Origin: Myroides sp. WP-1
GTDB lineage: Bacteria; Bacteroidota; Bacteroidia; Flavobacteriales; Flavobacteriaceae
Length of the DNA: 64,000 bases
NCBI RefSeq assembly: GCF_014145635.1
Contig: NZ_JACHTC010000017.1
Span: 1 to 64,000 of the forward strand
Direction of reading: 5' to 3'
Shown here piece after piece: positions 16,447 to 24,646 of the stretch. Below the pieces are notes generated by a model. It was given only the letters and a program-made list of their open reading frames with translations. It ran no database searches and was not told the DNA's origin. A program made the position numbers and the translations under genes. Numbering within the stretch: the first letter of the stretch is position 1; every line of letters starts with the position of its first letter.

Positions 16447-18617
16447 TTTTTACGCTCTACCATTTCAAGTTGATCTATATTTACTTTTGAGGTAAAGAAA
16501 CCGTAATTCACCGTTGCTGTTTGTTTCTCAATACTGTCAATGGTTCCAACAGCTCGACCATCTTGCATACGGACGCGATCGCCCACTTTTAGTGGGAATT
16601 TAGTCTTGTTGCTTTGTTCTTGCAGTTTTTGGGTTTCTTTTTTCTCTTTCTTTTCTTTGCGAATAACTTCAACTTTTTTCTCTACTTCTTGTAATAAAGC
16701 TTTTTGCTCTGCTTCTTTTTTCTTTTTCTCCTGAAGCGTTACTTTTTTGCGCTTCGAGTTTTCGATCTCAACAACTTTGAGTACCTCGCTGAATAGGGTT
16801 TTCTTACTCTTGTTGTTGAAGTATTTATCGGATAAGTCATCTAATTTTTGACCCAAGTAAACCAAACGCTGATTGGAATCAAATAGCTCTTGATAGCGTT
16901 CTAATTTATCCTGAACTTTAGCATTGATGCCCTCTAGTTTTTTGCTTTCTTCTCTAGCTTTTGTCTCTTCTTCTTTTAAGTTTTGAGAGGTGCGCTCTAG
17001 TTTGTGTCTTTCCTTTTGAAGATTGGCAATCGTTTTGTCAAAGCGAACTTTTTCAGTTTCTACTTTTTTCTTCGCACGATTAATCAAACTAAAAGGAATT
17101 CCATTTTTTTGCGCTACTTCAAATGTAAATGAACTTCCCGCTTGACCAATATTTAACTTGTATAAAGGTTCTAGCGATTTTTCGTCAAATAACATATTAG
17201 CATTGGTTGCCGAAGGTAGTTGATCTGCTAAAATCTTGAGGTTTGTATAGTGCGTGGTGATTATTCCATAAGCTTCTCTATCGTAGAACTCCTCTAAGAA
17301 AACCTCTGCCAAAGCCCCTCCTAATTCAGGATCCGAACCGGTCCCGAATTCATCTATTAAAAATAAGGTATTTGAATTACATTTCTTCAAAAAATAATTC
17401 ATATTTTTTAATCGATAGCTATAGGTACTTAAATGGTTTTCAATAGATTGATTATCACCAATATCGGTTAAAATTCGATCAAACAAAAAGGTGTGACTGC
17501 GCTCGTGGACGGGAATTAATAACCCCGATTGTAGCATGAGCTGCAGTAAACCAACTGTTTTTAAAGTGATACTTTTTCCTCCAGCATTCGGACCAGAAAT
17601 AACAATAATGCGACTGTCTTGTTCGAGTTGAATTGTCTGTGGATAGGTTGTTTTTCGCTTTTCTTTGTTGTTTAACCACAAAATTGGGTGATAAGCCTCT
17701 CTAAAATACAGCGTTTTCTCTTCTCGAATTTCAGGCAGTAATCCGTTGATTTTTAAAGCGTATTTTGCCTTTCCTGCGGTAATGTCGAGCAAGCTTAAAT
17801 ACTGGGTATATTCTAGTAATAGTTCTTTAAACGGGCGAATACAATTGGTTAATGCCTTTAAAATGCGAACGATTTCTTCGCGTTCTTCATATTCTAAGTT
17901 GTTGAGCTCTCTTGAAAAATGCAAGGTCGCCTCCGGTTCAATATAAATAATACTTCCTGTTTTAGACTGTCCTAAAACACTTCCCTTTACTTTGCGACGG
18001 TGCATGGCAATTACAGCTAACACACGTCGATTGTCTACGATTGTTTCTCGAATATCGTCAAGGTATCCCGCACTGTTATATTGGGATAAAGCATAACCGA
18101 AACTTTGGTTAATCTTACCGCGTACTAAATTAATGCTCTTGCGGATATTCAATAAGTCAACCGATGCATTGTCTTTGATTTCTCCATACTTATCCAATAC
18201 ATTTTCAATTTCTTTTGCAATGCTTTTTTCTAAGGTCAGGGTGGCTGTATCTGCCGAGAGATGAGGATAATAATCGCTAAATTTTTTAAAATAAGTGATT
18301 AAATTACTCGTTGTCTCAGTGAGGTTGTATATTTTTTTAAAACTGCTGATTTCTAGGAAGCTATCTTCGATGCCTAAGAATTTTAATTCATAGTCAATAC
18401 CGTCAAAATAATGATTGGGAATGACGTTATTATTAGTAAAAGAAGCTAAGTATTCTGAGGTTTGTTGTAGGGCATGTAGGGTTTGTTCCTTTGTTTTATA
18501 AGGAACAATCTCCATCGCCATTTCTTTTCCACTTTCTGTTACACACAGGTTGGAAACGAAGGATAAAACGGTGTGGAATTCTAAATCTTGTAAAGTCTTG
18601 TTGTTAATCGATGTCAT
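16443..18617 (-). CDS. MutS2-type ATPase without C-terminal Smr domain
   Basis: 724 residues. Residues 1-330 form the lever and clamp regions. The ATPase has Walker A GPNAGGKS (342-349), Walker B in NTLFLIDEFGTGSDP, and the signature TTHYTNLK. After residue about 510 comes a long, lysine- and glutamate-rich coiled coil, then a small beta domain (LKVGDRVRMQDGRAVGTIDS) and the end of the protein. The Smr nuclease domain that finishes Firmicutes MutS2 is absent. Known roles of MutS2 are suppression of recombination and rescue of collided ribosomes; which applies here is unknown. Its stop overlaps the DCC gene start, and a TATTTTTG box lies upstream. Confidence 0.9.
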   Translation of the reverse strand: MTSINNKTLQDLEFHTVLSFVSNLCVTESGKEMAMEIVPYKTKEQTLHALQQTSEYLASFTNNNVIPNHYFDGIDYELKFLGIEDSFLEISSFKKIYNLTETTSNLITYFKKFSDYYPHLSADTATLTLEKSIAKEIENVLDKYGEIKDNASVDLLNIRKSINLVRGKINQSFGYALSQYNSAGYLDDIRETIVDNRRVLAVIAMHRRKVKGSVLGQSKTGSIIYIEPEATLHFSRELNNLEYEEREEIVRILKALTNCIRPFKELLLEYTQYLSLLDITAGKAKYALKINGLLPEIREEKTLYFREAYHPILWLNNKEKRKTTYPQTIQLEQDSRIIVISGPNAGGKSITLKTVGLLQLMLQSGLLIPVHERSHTFLFDRILTDIGDNQSIENHLSTYSYRLKNMNYFLKKCNSNTLFLIDEFGTGSDPELGGALAEVFLEEFYDREAYGIITTHYTNLKILADQLPSATNANMLFDEKSLEPLYKLNIGQAGSSFTFEVAQKNGIPFSLINRAKKKVETEKVRFDKTIANLQKERHKLERTSQNLKEEETKAREESKKLEGINAKVQDKLERYQELFDSNQRLVYLGQKLDDLSDKYFNNKSKKTLFSEVLKVVEIENSKRKKVTLQEKKKKEAEQKALLQEVEKKVEVIRKEKKEKKETQKLQEQSNKTKFPLKVGDRVRMQDGRAVGTIDSIEKQTATVNYGFFTSKVNIDQLEMVERKK

Positions 18618-18639
18618 GTGTTACAATGAGATTATCTAG

Positions 18640-18647
18640 CAAAAATA
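18640..18647 (-). promoter_or_regulatory. -7 promoter box (TATTTTTG, minus strand) for mutS2
   Basis: Exact TAnnTTTG match about 22 bp upstream of the mutS2 ATG. Confidence 0.5.
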
Positions 18648-18733
18648 CTACTTATTTATGGAAAAAAAAGGAGAGTAGAGGAAAGATATATTGCGCTTTA
18701 TACAGAAAAGAAGCACAGGAAAAGATTTGTTTT

Positions 18734-18741
18734 ATCTTTGA
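18734..18741 (+). promoter_or_regulatory. -7 promoter box (TATCTTTG)
   Basis: Exact TAnnTTTG match 27 bp before the ATG of the DUF3995 gene. Confidence 0.5.
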
Positions 18742-18768
18742 ACAACGAACACAAAAACGGTTTTAGCA

Positions 18769-19164
18769 ATGACAGAAGTACTACAGCTAATTAATGTAGT
18801 GATTTTTTTCTTTTTGGGAGGAATCCATGTATATTGGGTATTGGGAGGAAGTTGGGGAATAAAATTCGCGATTCCTAGTACAGAAGAAGGACGGCCTGTT
18901 CTTAAACCGAGAAAAGTAGGAACATTAGTTGTTGCTATCGGTTTAGTTGTTGCTGCTTTGCTGAACTTGAACGTTCTTGTATTTGGGCATGGGGTTTATT
19001 TTGTTATAGGTTTGCTATTTGGTTTGCGCGTTATAGGCGATTTTAAGTATGTTGGACTTGGGAAAAAAGTAAAAAATACGATTTTTGCTCAGAAAGATGC
19101 AACTGTTTTTATTCCCTTGTGTCTTTATTTGAGTTTAAGTCATCTTTTTTTGTTTTTTTGGTAA
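18769..19164 (+). CDS. DUF3995 membrane protein
   Basis: 131 residues with about four membrane segments (roughly 5-24, 45-66, 70-88, 112-130). The pattern HVYWVLGGSWGIKFAIPS near the first helix and GLRVIGDFKYVG in the loop match the DUF3995 family of small integral membrane proteins. No biochemical role is known. It is alone between the divergent mutS2 gene and the CoA-transferase gene 115 bp downstream. Confidence 0.82.
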   Translation: MTEVLQLINVVIFFFLGGIHVYWVLGGSWGIKFAIPSTEEGRPVLKPRKVGTLVVAIGLVVAALLNLNVLVFGHGVYFVIGLLFGLRVIGDFKYVGLGKKVKNTIFAQKDATVFIPLCLYLSLSHLFLFFW

Positions 19165-19279
19165 AAGTTACTTGTTTTTGTAGTGGTATGATGAATATCA
19201 GTTCTTTTCTTTGTTAAAATTCAGTAATTTGTATGCGAAATAAAAGTAACAATACTTAATTTTAAAGAAAAAAGAACCT

Positions 19280-20548
19280 ATGAAATATGTAACTGCTCAA
19301 GAAGCCGCAAAAGTTGTCCAATCAGGTGATCGAATCTACGTACATGCAGCAGCTGCAACACCGAATGTTTTAACCAAAGCTATTAGTGATAGAGCGAGCG
19401 AATTGCGCAATGTCGAATTTTGCCATATCCACACAGAAGGGGAGGCGCCTTATGCTGATCCTGCTTTAGCAGATAGCTTTCACGTTAACTCCTTTTTTAT
19501 TGGAAAAAATGTACGCCATACCTTGGCGGCCGGAAATGGTTCCTATACTCCTGTTTTTTTAAGTGAAGTGCCTTTACTCTTTAGAAAAGGAGTGTTAAAG
19601 GTTGATGTTGTTTTGATTCAAGTTTCTCCACCTGATGAACATGGTTTTTGTTCTTTAGGAGTATCGGTAGAGGCTTGTGTGGCGGCGATGGAAAGAGCGC
19701 GTGTTGTCATTGCTCAAATTAATCCGCAAATGCCACGTACATTTGGAGATAGTGTGTTACACAGTTCGAAAATTGATTTAGCCGTGGATCACAACTGCCC
19801 AATTTACGCTTCCAAAGAGACTCTTATTACAGATAAAGAAGCTACTATAGGTCAATATGTTGCCAACTTAATTGAAGATGAAAGTACACTTCAAATGGGA
19901 ATTGGCTCGATTCCAAATGCTGTTTTAGCACAATTAAATAACCACAAAAATCTGGGGTTGCACACAGAGATGTTTTCCGATGGTGTTATTGACTTGATTA
20001 AGAATGGTGTTATTGATTGTTCTAAAAAACGCATTGCAAAAGGAAGGGCTTTGGCTACCTTTTTAATTGGAACAAAGAAGTTATATGACTTCGTTGATAA
20101 TAATCCATTTATTGTCTTGAAGGAATCAAGCTATGTAAACGATACCGCTATTATTAGAAAGAATCCAAAAGTAGTTGCCATTAATTCCGCTATTGAGGTA
20201 GATTTGACAGGGCAAATCTGTGCAGATTCAATTGGTCATAAGATGTATTCGGGTGTTGGTGGACAGATGGATTTCGTTCGTGGGGCATCATTAAGTGAGG
20301 GTGGAAAAGCAATTATAGCGTTAGCCTCCACAAGTAATCAAGGACATAATCGCATTGTGCCCTACTTACGTCAAGGAGCAGGTGTAGTTACAACACGTGC
20401 ACATGCACAATATATTGTAACGGAGTATGGAGTGGCTGATTTGTATGGAAAAACACTGAAACAACGTGTGGCTGCCATGGCTGAAATTGCTCATCCTGAT
20501 TTTAGAGAAGAAATTTTAAAAGCGTATTTCGATAACTTGAAAGGGTAG
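19280..20548 (+). CDS. Acetyl-CoA hydrolase / CoA-transferase family protein (4-hydroxybutyrate CoA-transferase-like)
   Basis: 422 residues with the two-domain class I CoA-transferase fold. The N-terminal half includes IQVSPPDEHGFCSLGVSVE, and the C-terminal half has AINSAIEVDLTGQICADSIG. The Glu in that last segment is the expected residue that forms the glutamyl-CoA intermediate, and GVGGQMDFVRGA is the following signature. The family includes 4-hydroxybutyrate CoA-transferase, acetyl-CoA hydrolase and succinyl-CoA:acetate CoA-transferase; length and motifs resemble the first most. The acyl substrate cannot be fixed from sequence. The gene has no partner enzyme nearby. It is followed by repeat-rich intergenic DNA. 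Confidence 0.88.
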   Translation: MKYVTAQEAAKVVQSGDRIYVHAAAATPNVLTKAISDRASELRNVEFCHIHTEGEAPYADPALADSFHVNSFFIGKNVRHTLAAGNGSYTPVFLSEVPLLFRKGVLKVDVVLIQVSPPDEHGFCSLGVSVEACVAAMERARVVIAQINPQMPRTFGDSVLHSSKIDLAVDHNCPIYASKETLITDKEATIGQYVANLIEDESTLQMGIGSIPNAVLAQLNNHKNLGLHTEMFSDGVIDLIKNGVIDCSKKRIAKGRALATFLIGTKKLYDFVDNNPFIVLKESSYVNDTAIIRKNPKVVAINSAIEVDLTGQICADSIGHKMYSGVGGQMDFVRGASLSEGGKAIIALASTSNQGHNRIVPYLRQGAGVVTTRAHAQYIVTEYGVADLYGKTLKQRVAAMAEIAHPDFREEILKAYFDNLKG

Positions 20549-20551
20549 TGT

Positions 20552-20579
20552 AGTTAATAGTTGACGGTTAACAGTTAAC
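20552..20579. repeat. Heptamer array RGTTRAY, 4 units
   Basis: AGTTAAT, AGTTGAC, GGTTAAC, AGTTAAC in perfect 7-bp register directly after the CoA-transferase stop. It is related to the array at 62163. Confidence 0.8.
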
Positions 20580-20599
20580 AGAAGATAATCAGAGATAAG

Positions 20600-20633
20600 A
20601 AAAACCATTCCTTTGTAGGGAGTGGTTTTTTTT
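20600..20633 (+). terminator. Rho-independent terminator after the CoA-transferase gene
   Basis: AAAAACCATTCC pairs with GGAGTGGTTTTT (one G-U pair), then a T run. The hairpin is nearly the same as the one at 34693. Confidence 0.85.
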
Positions 20634-20641
20634 GTGTTGGG

Positions 20642-20713
20642 GGTGAGGTGTTGAGATGTTGAGGTGTTGAGATGTTGAGGTGTTGAGATGTTGAGGTGTT
20701 GAGATGGTGAAAT
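20642..20713. repeat. Octamer array GKTGAGNN, 9 units
   Basis: GGTGAGGT, then alternating GTTGAGAT and GTTGAGGT, ending GGTGAAAT, all in 8-bp register. Three more octamers follow at 20789-20812. The plus strand of the array has almost no C. Confidence 0.9.
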
Positions 20714-20785
20714 CGGAACGCAGTGAAAATCGAAACGCAGTGAAGATTCATCGAACACAAAAACCAATATAAAATAGGTGAGATA
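20712..20785. repeat. Dispersed ~55-bp element, copy at 20.7 kb (with a duplicated left end)
   Basis: ATCGGAACGCAGTGA is followed by ATCGAAACGCAGTGAAG, then ATTCATCGAACACAAAAACC and AATATA. The right-hand part is the same as in the copies at 55.5-55.8 kb. No reading frame or hairpin explains it. Confidence 0.85.
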
Positions 20786-20870
20786 GATGTTGAGGTGGTG
20801 AGGTGTTGAAGTGATAAGAGGATGCTATTTTTTGTATTGTATTGAAAAGGGAGAACAAGAAGCGTTTGTT

Positions 20871-20878
20871 TATCTTTG
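20871..20878 (+). promoter_or_regulatory. -7 promoter box (TATCTTTG)
   Basis: Exact TAnnTTTG match 8 bp before ATG 20887; it lies inside the longer open frame that starts at 20842. Confidence 0.5.
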
Positions 20879-20886
20879 CTCATTCA

Positions 20887-21405
20887 ATGATGTGTATGGA
20901 ATATGAGATTTTATATAGTGTTCTGAAAGATAGCATAGGGCTGATTGGTTTCATTCCTACTTTCATAGGGATTGGAGCTCTAGCTGTTTTGTGTTATCAC
21001 AAAGAACAAACGAAAGGCCGTACAGTCTTGTTTAAAATTTTTCGCGCAATTGGGTTAGGGGGAGTGGCTGTAATAGCTTTTATGGTTGCTTTTTCTGTTT
21101 TTACTGCTGACTATAAGGCGTATCGAGAGATAAAACTGATTTTTAATACAGGAGCTTATGGAATAGCCGAAGGCGATATCGAGGAGTTTACTTCTGAATT
21201 AGGTGGTCGAAAGGAGTCTTTTTTTGTTCAGGGTGTTTACTTCGAATATCACCCTTATGATTTGAGATATCACGGGTATAATGAGCGAGCAAAAAGCAAT
21301 GGAATTATTCATGAAAAAAGCGGGGTTTTGCGCATTGACTATATTGAAAAAGAAGAAGGTAAGCGGATTTTGCGTATTTGGCGACCCAAGAAGAAAGACA
21401 AGTAA
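20887..21405 (+). CDS. Small membrane protein of unknown function
   Basis: 172 residues from ATG 20887, with further in-frame ATGs at 20890 and 20896. The frame is open from 20842, but the promoter box at 20871 makes the upstream start unlikely. Two hydrophobic segments are visible (IGLIGFIPTFIGIGALAVLC and AIGLGGVAVIAFMVAFSVF), followed by a soluble C-terminal domain of about 100 residues with a YGIAEGDIEEFTSELGGRKE stretch. I do not recognise a family. It is flanked by repeat arrays upstream and by the TPR gene with its own promoter downstream, so it appears monocistronic. Confidence 0.65.
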   Translation: MMCMEYEILYSVLKDSIGLIGFIPTFIGIGALAVLCYHKEQTKGRTVLFKIFRAIGLGGVAVIAFMVAFSVFTADYKAYREIKLIFNTGAYGIAEGDIEEFTSELGGRKESFFVQGVYFEYHPYDLRYHGYNERAKSNGIIHEKSGVLRIDYIEKEEGKRILRIWRPKKKDK

Positions 21406-21566
21406 AAAAAGGAAGAATCACGTTGAATCGTGCATTTTTGTTTGTAGAATAACGATCTTGTACTCTAAAAAATCTATCGCTAACTTGATAATGCGTCTTT
21501 GAGAACTTTTTCGTCTTTTGGTACAATAAATATGGCGCGATGCTGTTTAAAAAGGGTATAAATCGT

Positions 21567-21574
21567 TATATTTG
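21567..21574 (+). promoter_or_regulatory. -7 promoter box (TATATTTG) for the TPR protein
   Basis: Exact TAnnTTTG match 23 bp before the ATG. Confidence 0.55.
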
Positions 21575-21597
21575 ACACTAAAATAAATAGAAAATCA

Positions 21598-24500
21598 ATG
21601 CGTAGAATTAATAGGTTGGCTTGTGTAGCTGCACTAGTGGGTAGTATGAGCCTTTATGCGCAGCAAACTGCTGTATATACAGGACCTTATGCGACGTTTA
21701 ATCATGCCGTAGCCCTGTATAATGAACAAGAGTATTTGGCTGCCCAATTGTTGTTTGATAAAATTAAGAAAGAAAATAACGCTCAAAACAAAGAGATTGA
21801 ATCAGATTGTGCGTATTATATCGCTAATTGTGCAATTCGTTTAGATCAAAGTGGAGCAGAGAATAAAATTGACGAGTTTGTTGCAAATTATCCGACGAGT
21901 TCTAAACAGAACATCGCTTATATAGAGGCTACAGATTATTATTTTACTAGAGGGCAATTTGCGAAAGCCGCACATTATGCCGCAAAAGTAAAAGAAAACG
22001 TAATTGAAACAGAAAAGGTTGCGGATCGTTTCTTTTTTGAGAAAGGATATAGTGCCTTTTATATGAAGAATAAAAAAGACGCCAAGAAGTATCTTGAAAA
22101 GGTTAATCAAAAAGGAGAATGGGGAGAGCAAGCTACCTATTACCTGGGGTATATTGCCTACGATACGGATAATTTCGACGACGCTAAAAAACTTTTTGAA
22201 AAGGTAGAAACCAAAGAGAAGTACAAAGAAAAAATGGGGTACTTCCAGGCGGATATGAATTTCAAAACAGGAAATTTTGAACAAGCTATTGCTGATGGTT
22301 TGGCTCAAATTAACAAATCAAATCCTCAAGAAACATCAGAATTATCTAAAATTATTGGAGAGAGTTATTTTAACTTGAAACAATATGATAAAGCACTTCC
22401 TTACTTATTAGCCTATAAAGGTAAAAATGGTAAATGGAATAATACCGATTACTATCAATTAGGGTATGCGTATTATCAATCTAAAGACTATGAAAGAGCA
22501 ATTGAACAATTCAATAAGATCATCGATGGTGATAATTCTATTGCACAAAATGCATACTATCATTTAGGGGAAAGTTATCTTCACACACATAAAAAGACAC
22601 AAGCATTAAATGCGTTTAAAAATGCGTCTGAAATGCGTTTTGATTCAAGTATTCAGGAAGATGCATATTTGAATTATGGTAAATTGAGTTACGATATTGG
22701 GAACGCCTACCAAAGTACACCTAAAGTTATTAGCGGATTTATTGAGAAATATCCAAGTTCACCTAATCGCGAGGAAATGGAAGGCTTGCTGATTGATTCT
22801 TACATTACGTCTAAAAACTTCAAAGAAGCATTGGCTTTGTTAGAGAAAAACAAAGCAACAGCGAATAAAGAAGCTTATCAGAAGGTAACGTTCTACCGCG
22901 GTCAGGAGTTATTTGCGGAAGGCAATTACGAACAAGCGGCAGGAATGTTTGCTAAGTCATTAGTGGAGCGTCAAGATGGAGTATTTACAGCTCGTGCGTA
23001 TTATTGGCAAGCGGAGTCGAATTACGCGATGAATAAGTTTTCTGAAGCTATATCCTCTTATGTAAGTTTCTTGGGAAGTCCGCAAGCGAAAAATACCAAT
23101 GAATACAAGCATGTGAATTACGGATTGGGATATACGTATTTCAAACAAAAAGATTATGCTAATGCAGTTAAACAATTTCAAAGCTTTATTGCTACATCTC
23201 CCAAAGATGAAGCAAGACGCATTGATGCTTATTTGCGTTTAGGAGATAGCCAATTCGTAGAAGGAAGCTATTGGCCAGCAATGGAGGCGTATAACAAGGT
23301 AATCGAAGCAAATAAAGTTGATGTAGAGTATGCGCGTTTTCAAAAAGCATTAGCCTATGGATTTGTGGATCGCTTGCAGAAAAAAGCAGATGACCTGATT
23401 GCCTTTACAAAAGATTATCCTAAATCGGGATTAGTAGACAATGCACTCTATGAACTGGGAATGACATACGTGGTAATGCAACAACCACAAAAAGCAACTC
23501 CTGTTTTTGATCAATTGTTAAAGAATTATCCAAAGAGTTCATATGCTTCAAAAGCACTATTGCGTCAAGGATTGATCCTCTATAATAGCAACCGCTCAGA
23601 TGAAGCTTTAGCAAAATTTAAAGCTGTAGTAGCTACTTATCCAAGTAGTGCAGAAGCAATTGAGGCTGTGCAAAACGCAAGGTTAATTTATGTAGATCAA
23701 GGAAAAGTTGATGAGTATGGAACATGGGTTAAAGGGCTTTCTTTTGTTAGTGTGAGTGATTTGGAATTGGATAAAGACAGTTATGAATCAGCAGAAAAAC
23801 AATATATCCAAAACAATACTCAAACGGCGATTCTAGGTTTTGAAAAGTATTTGGCTACTTATCCGAAAGGATTAAAAGCATTACAGGCACATTTCTATTT
23901 AGGACAGATGTATTTTGCTGAAAATAATTTCAAAAAAGCACAGTCACATTACTTGGCTGTTGTAGACGGAAATAAAAATGAATACACTGAAGTGGGAATG
24001 TCGCGTTTGGCAGAAATGTATCTGAAGGAAAAGAATACAGATCAAGCGTTGTTGATGTTAAGCCGACTTGAAAATGAAGCGACGCAAGAACAAAATAAAG
24101 TTTTTGCTAAATCGAATTTAATGAAGTTGTACTACCAAGAAGAGGATTATACCAATGCGTTGGAGTATGCAGAACAAGTATTGAAACTGACAAAAATCGA
24201 TGATAAGGTTAAAAGTGATGCGCAAATTATTATTGCAAGAACTGCTTTTGCCAATAAACAGTATGACAAAGCGAAAAAAGGATATGCCGATGTAGCGAAA
24301 ATTGCCAAAGGAGAATTAGCTGCAGAAGCGTTGTACTATGAAGCCTTTTTTAAACGCATGGACAATAAATTTGAAGCGTCAAATGAAAGTGTTCAAAAAT
24401 TAGCTAAAGATTATTCAGCTTATAAATATTATGGTGCAAAAGGATTGGTGTTGATGGCTAAAAACTTCTATAGCCTAAAAGATGCTTATCAAGCAACATA

Positions 24501-24621
24501 TATATTGGATAGTGTAATTAAAAACTTTGGTGATTTTTCAGATGTAGTAGCGGAAGCACAACAGGAGCTAAATACAATTAAAGCGCAAGAAGCGAAAAGC
24601 AATTCATCTGTCGTACAATAA
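21598..24621 (+). CDS. Large periplasmic tetratricopeptide-repeat protein
   Basis: 1007 residues. An N-terminal signal peptide is visible (RRINRLACVAALVGSMSLYA, cleavage before QQ). The rest is a long array of TPR helices, for example YYLGYIAYDTDNFDDAKKLF, YYQLGYAYYQSKDYERAIEQ, YHLGESYLHTHKKTQALNAF and YLGQMYFAENNFKKAQSHYL. TPR arrays are protein-docking scaffolds. This one is probably periplasmic, or attached to the outer membrane through its partner, which is the barrel protein encoded 25 bp downstream on the same transcript. The pair is common in flavobacteria but its task is not established. Confidence 0.85.
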   Translation: MRRINRLACVAALVGSMSLYAQQTAVYTGPYATFNHAVALYNEQEYLAAQLLFDKIKKENNAQNKEIESDCAYYIANCAIRLDQSGAENKIDEFVANYPTSSKQNIAYIEATDYYFTRGQFAKAAHYAAKVKENVIETEKVADRFFFEKGYSAFYMKNKKDAKKYLEKVNQKGEWGEQATYYLGYIAYDTDNFDDAKKLFEKVETKEKYKEKMGYFQADMNFKTGNFEQAIADGLAQINKSNPQETSELSKIIGESYFNLKQYDKALPYLLAYKGKNGKWNNTDYYQLGYAYYQSKDYERAIEQFNKIIDGDNSIAQNAYYHLGESYLHTHKKTQALNAFKNASEMRFDSSIQEDAYLNYGKLSYDIGNAYQSTPKVISGFIEKYPSSPNREEMEGLLIDSYITSKNFKEALALLEKNKATANKEAYQKVTFYRGQELFAEGNYEQAAGMFAKSLVERQDGVFTARAYYWQAESNYAMNKFSEAISSYVSFLGSPQAKNTNEYKHVNYGLGYTYFKQKDYANAVKQFQSFIATSPKDEARRIDAYLRLGDSQFVEGSYWPAMEAYNKVIEANKVDVEYARFQKALAYGFVDRLQKKADDLIAFTKDYPKSGLVDNALYELGMTYVVMQQPQKATPVFDQLLKNYPKSSYASKALLRQGLILYNSNRSDEALAKFKAVVATYPSSAEAIEAVQNARLIYVDQGKVDEYGTWVKGLSFVSVSDLELDKDSYESAEKQYIQNNTQTAILGFEKYLATYPKGLKALQAHFYLGQMYFAENNFKKAQSHYLAVVDGNKNEYTEVGMSRLAEMYLKEKNTDQALLMLSRLENEATQEQNKVFAKSNLMKLYYQEEDYTNALEYAEQVLKLTKIDDKVKSDAQIIIARTAFANKQYDKAKKGYADVAKIAKGELAAEALYYEAFFKRMDNKFEASNESVQKLAKDYSAYKYYGAKGLVLMAKNFYSLKDAYQATYILDSVIKNFGDFSDVVAEAQQELNTIKAQEAKSNSSVVQ

Positions 24622-24646
24622 GGTTTAATCGAATTAGAAAGTAATT

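Noticed and set aside
20516..20883. Two minus-strand frames of 83 and 102 codons.
   Set aside because: Both are products of the octamers and the dispersed element and overlap the end of the CoA-transferase gene.
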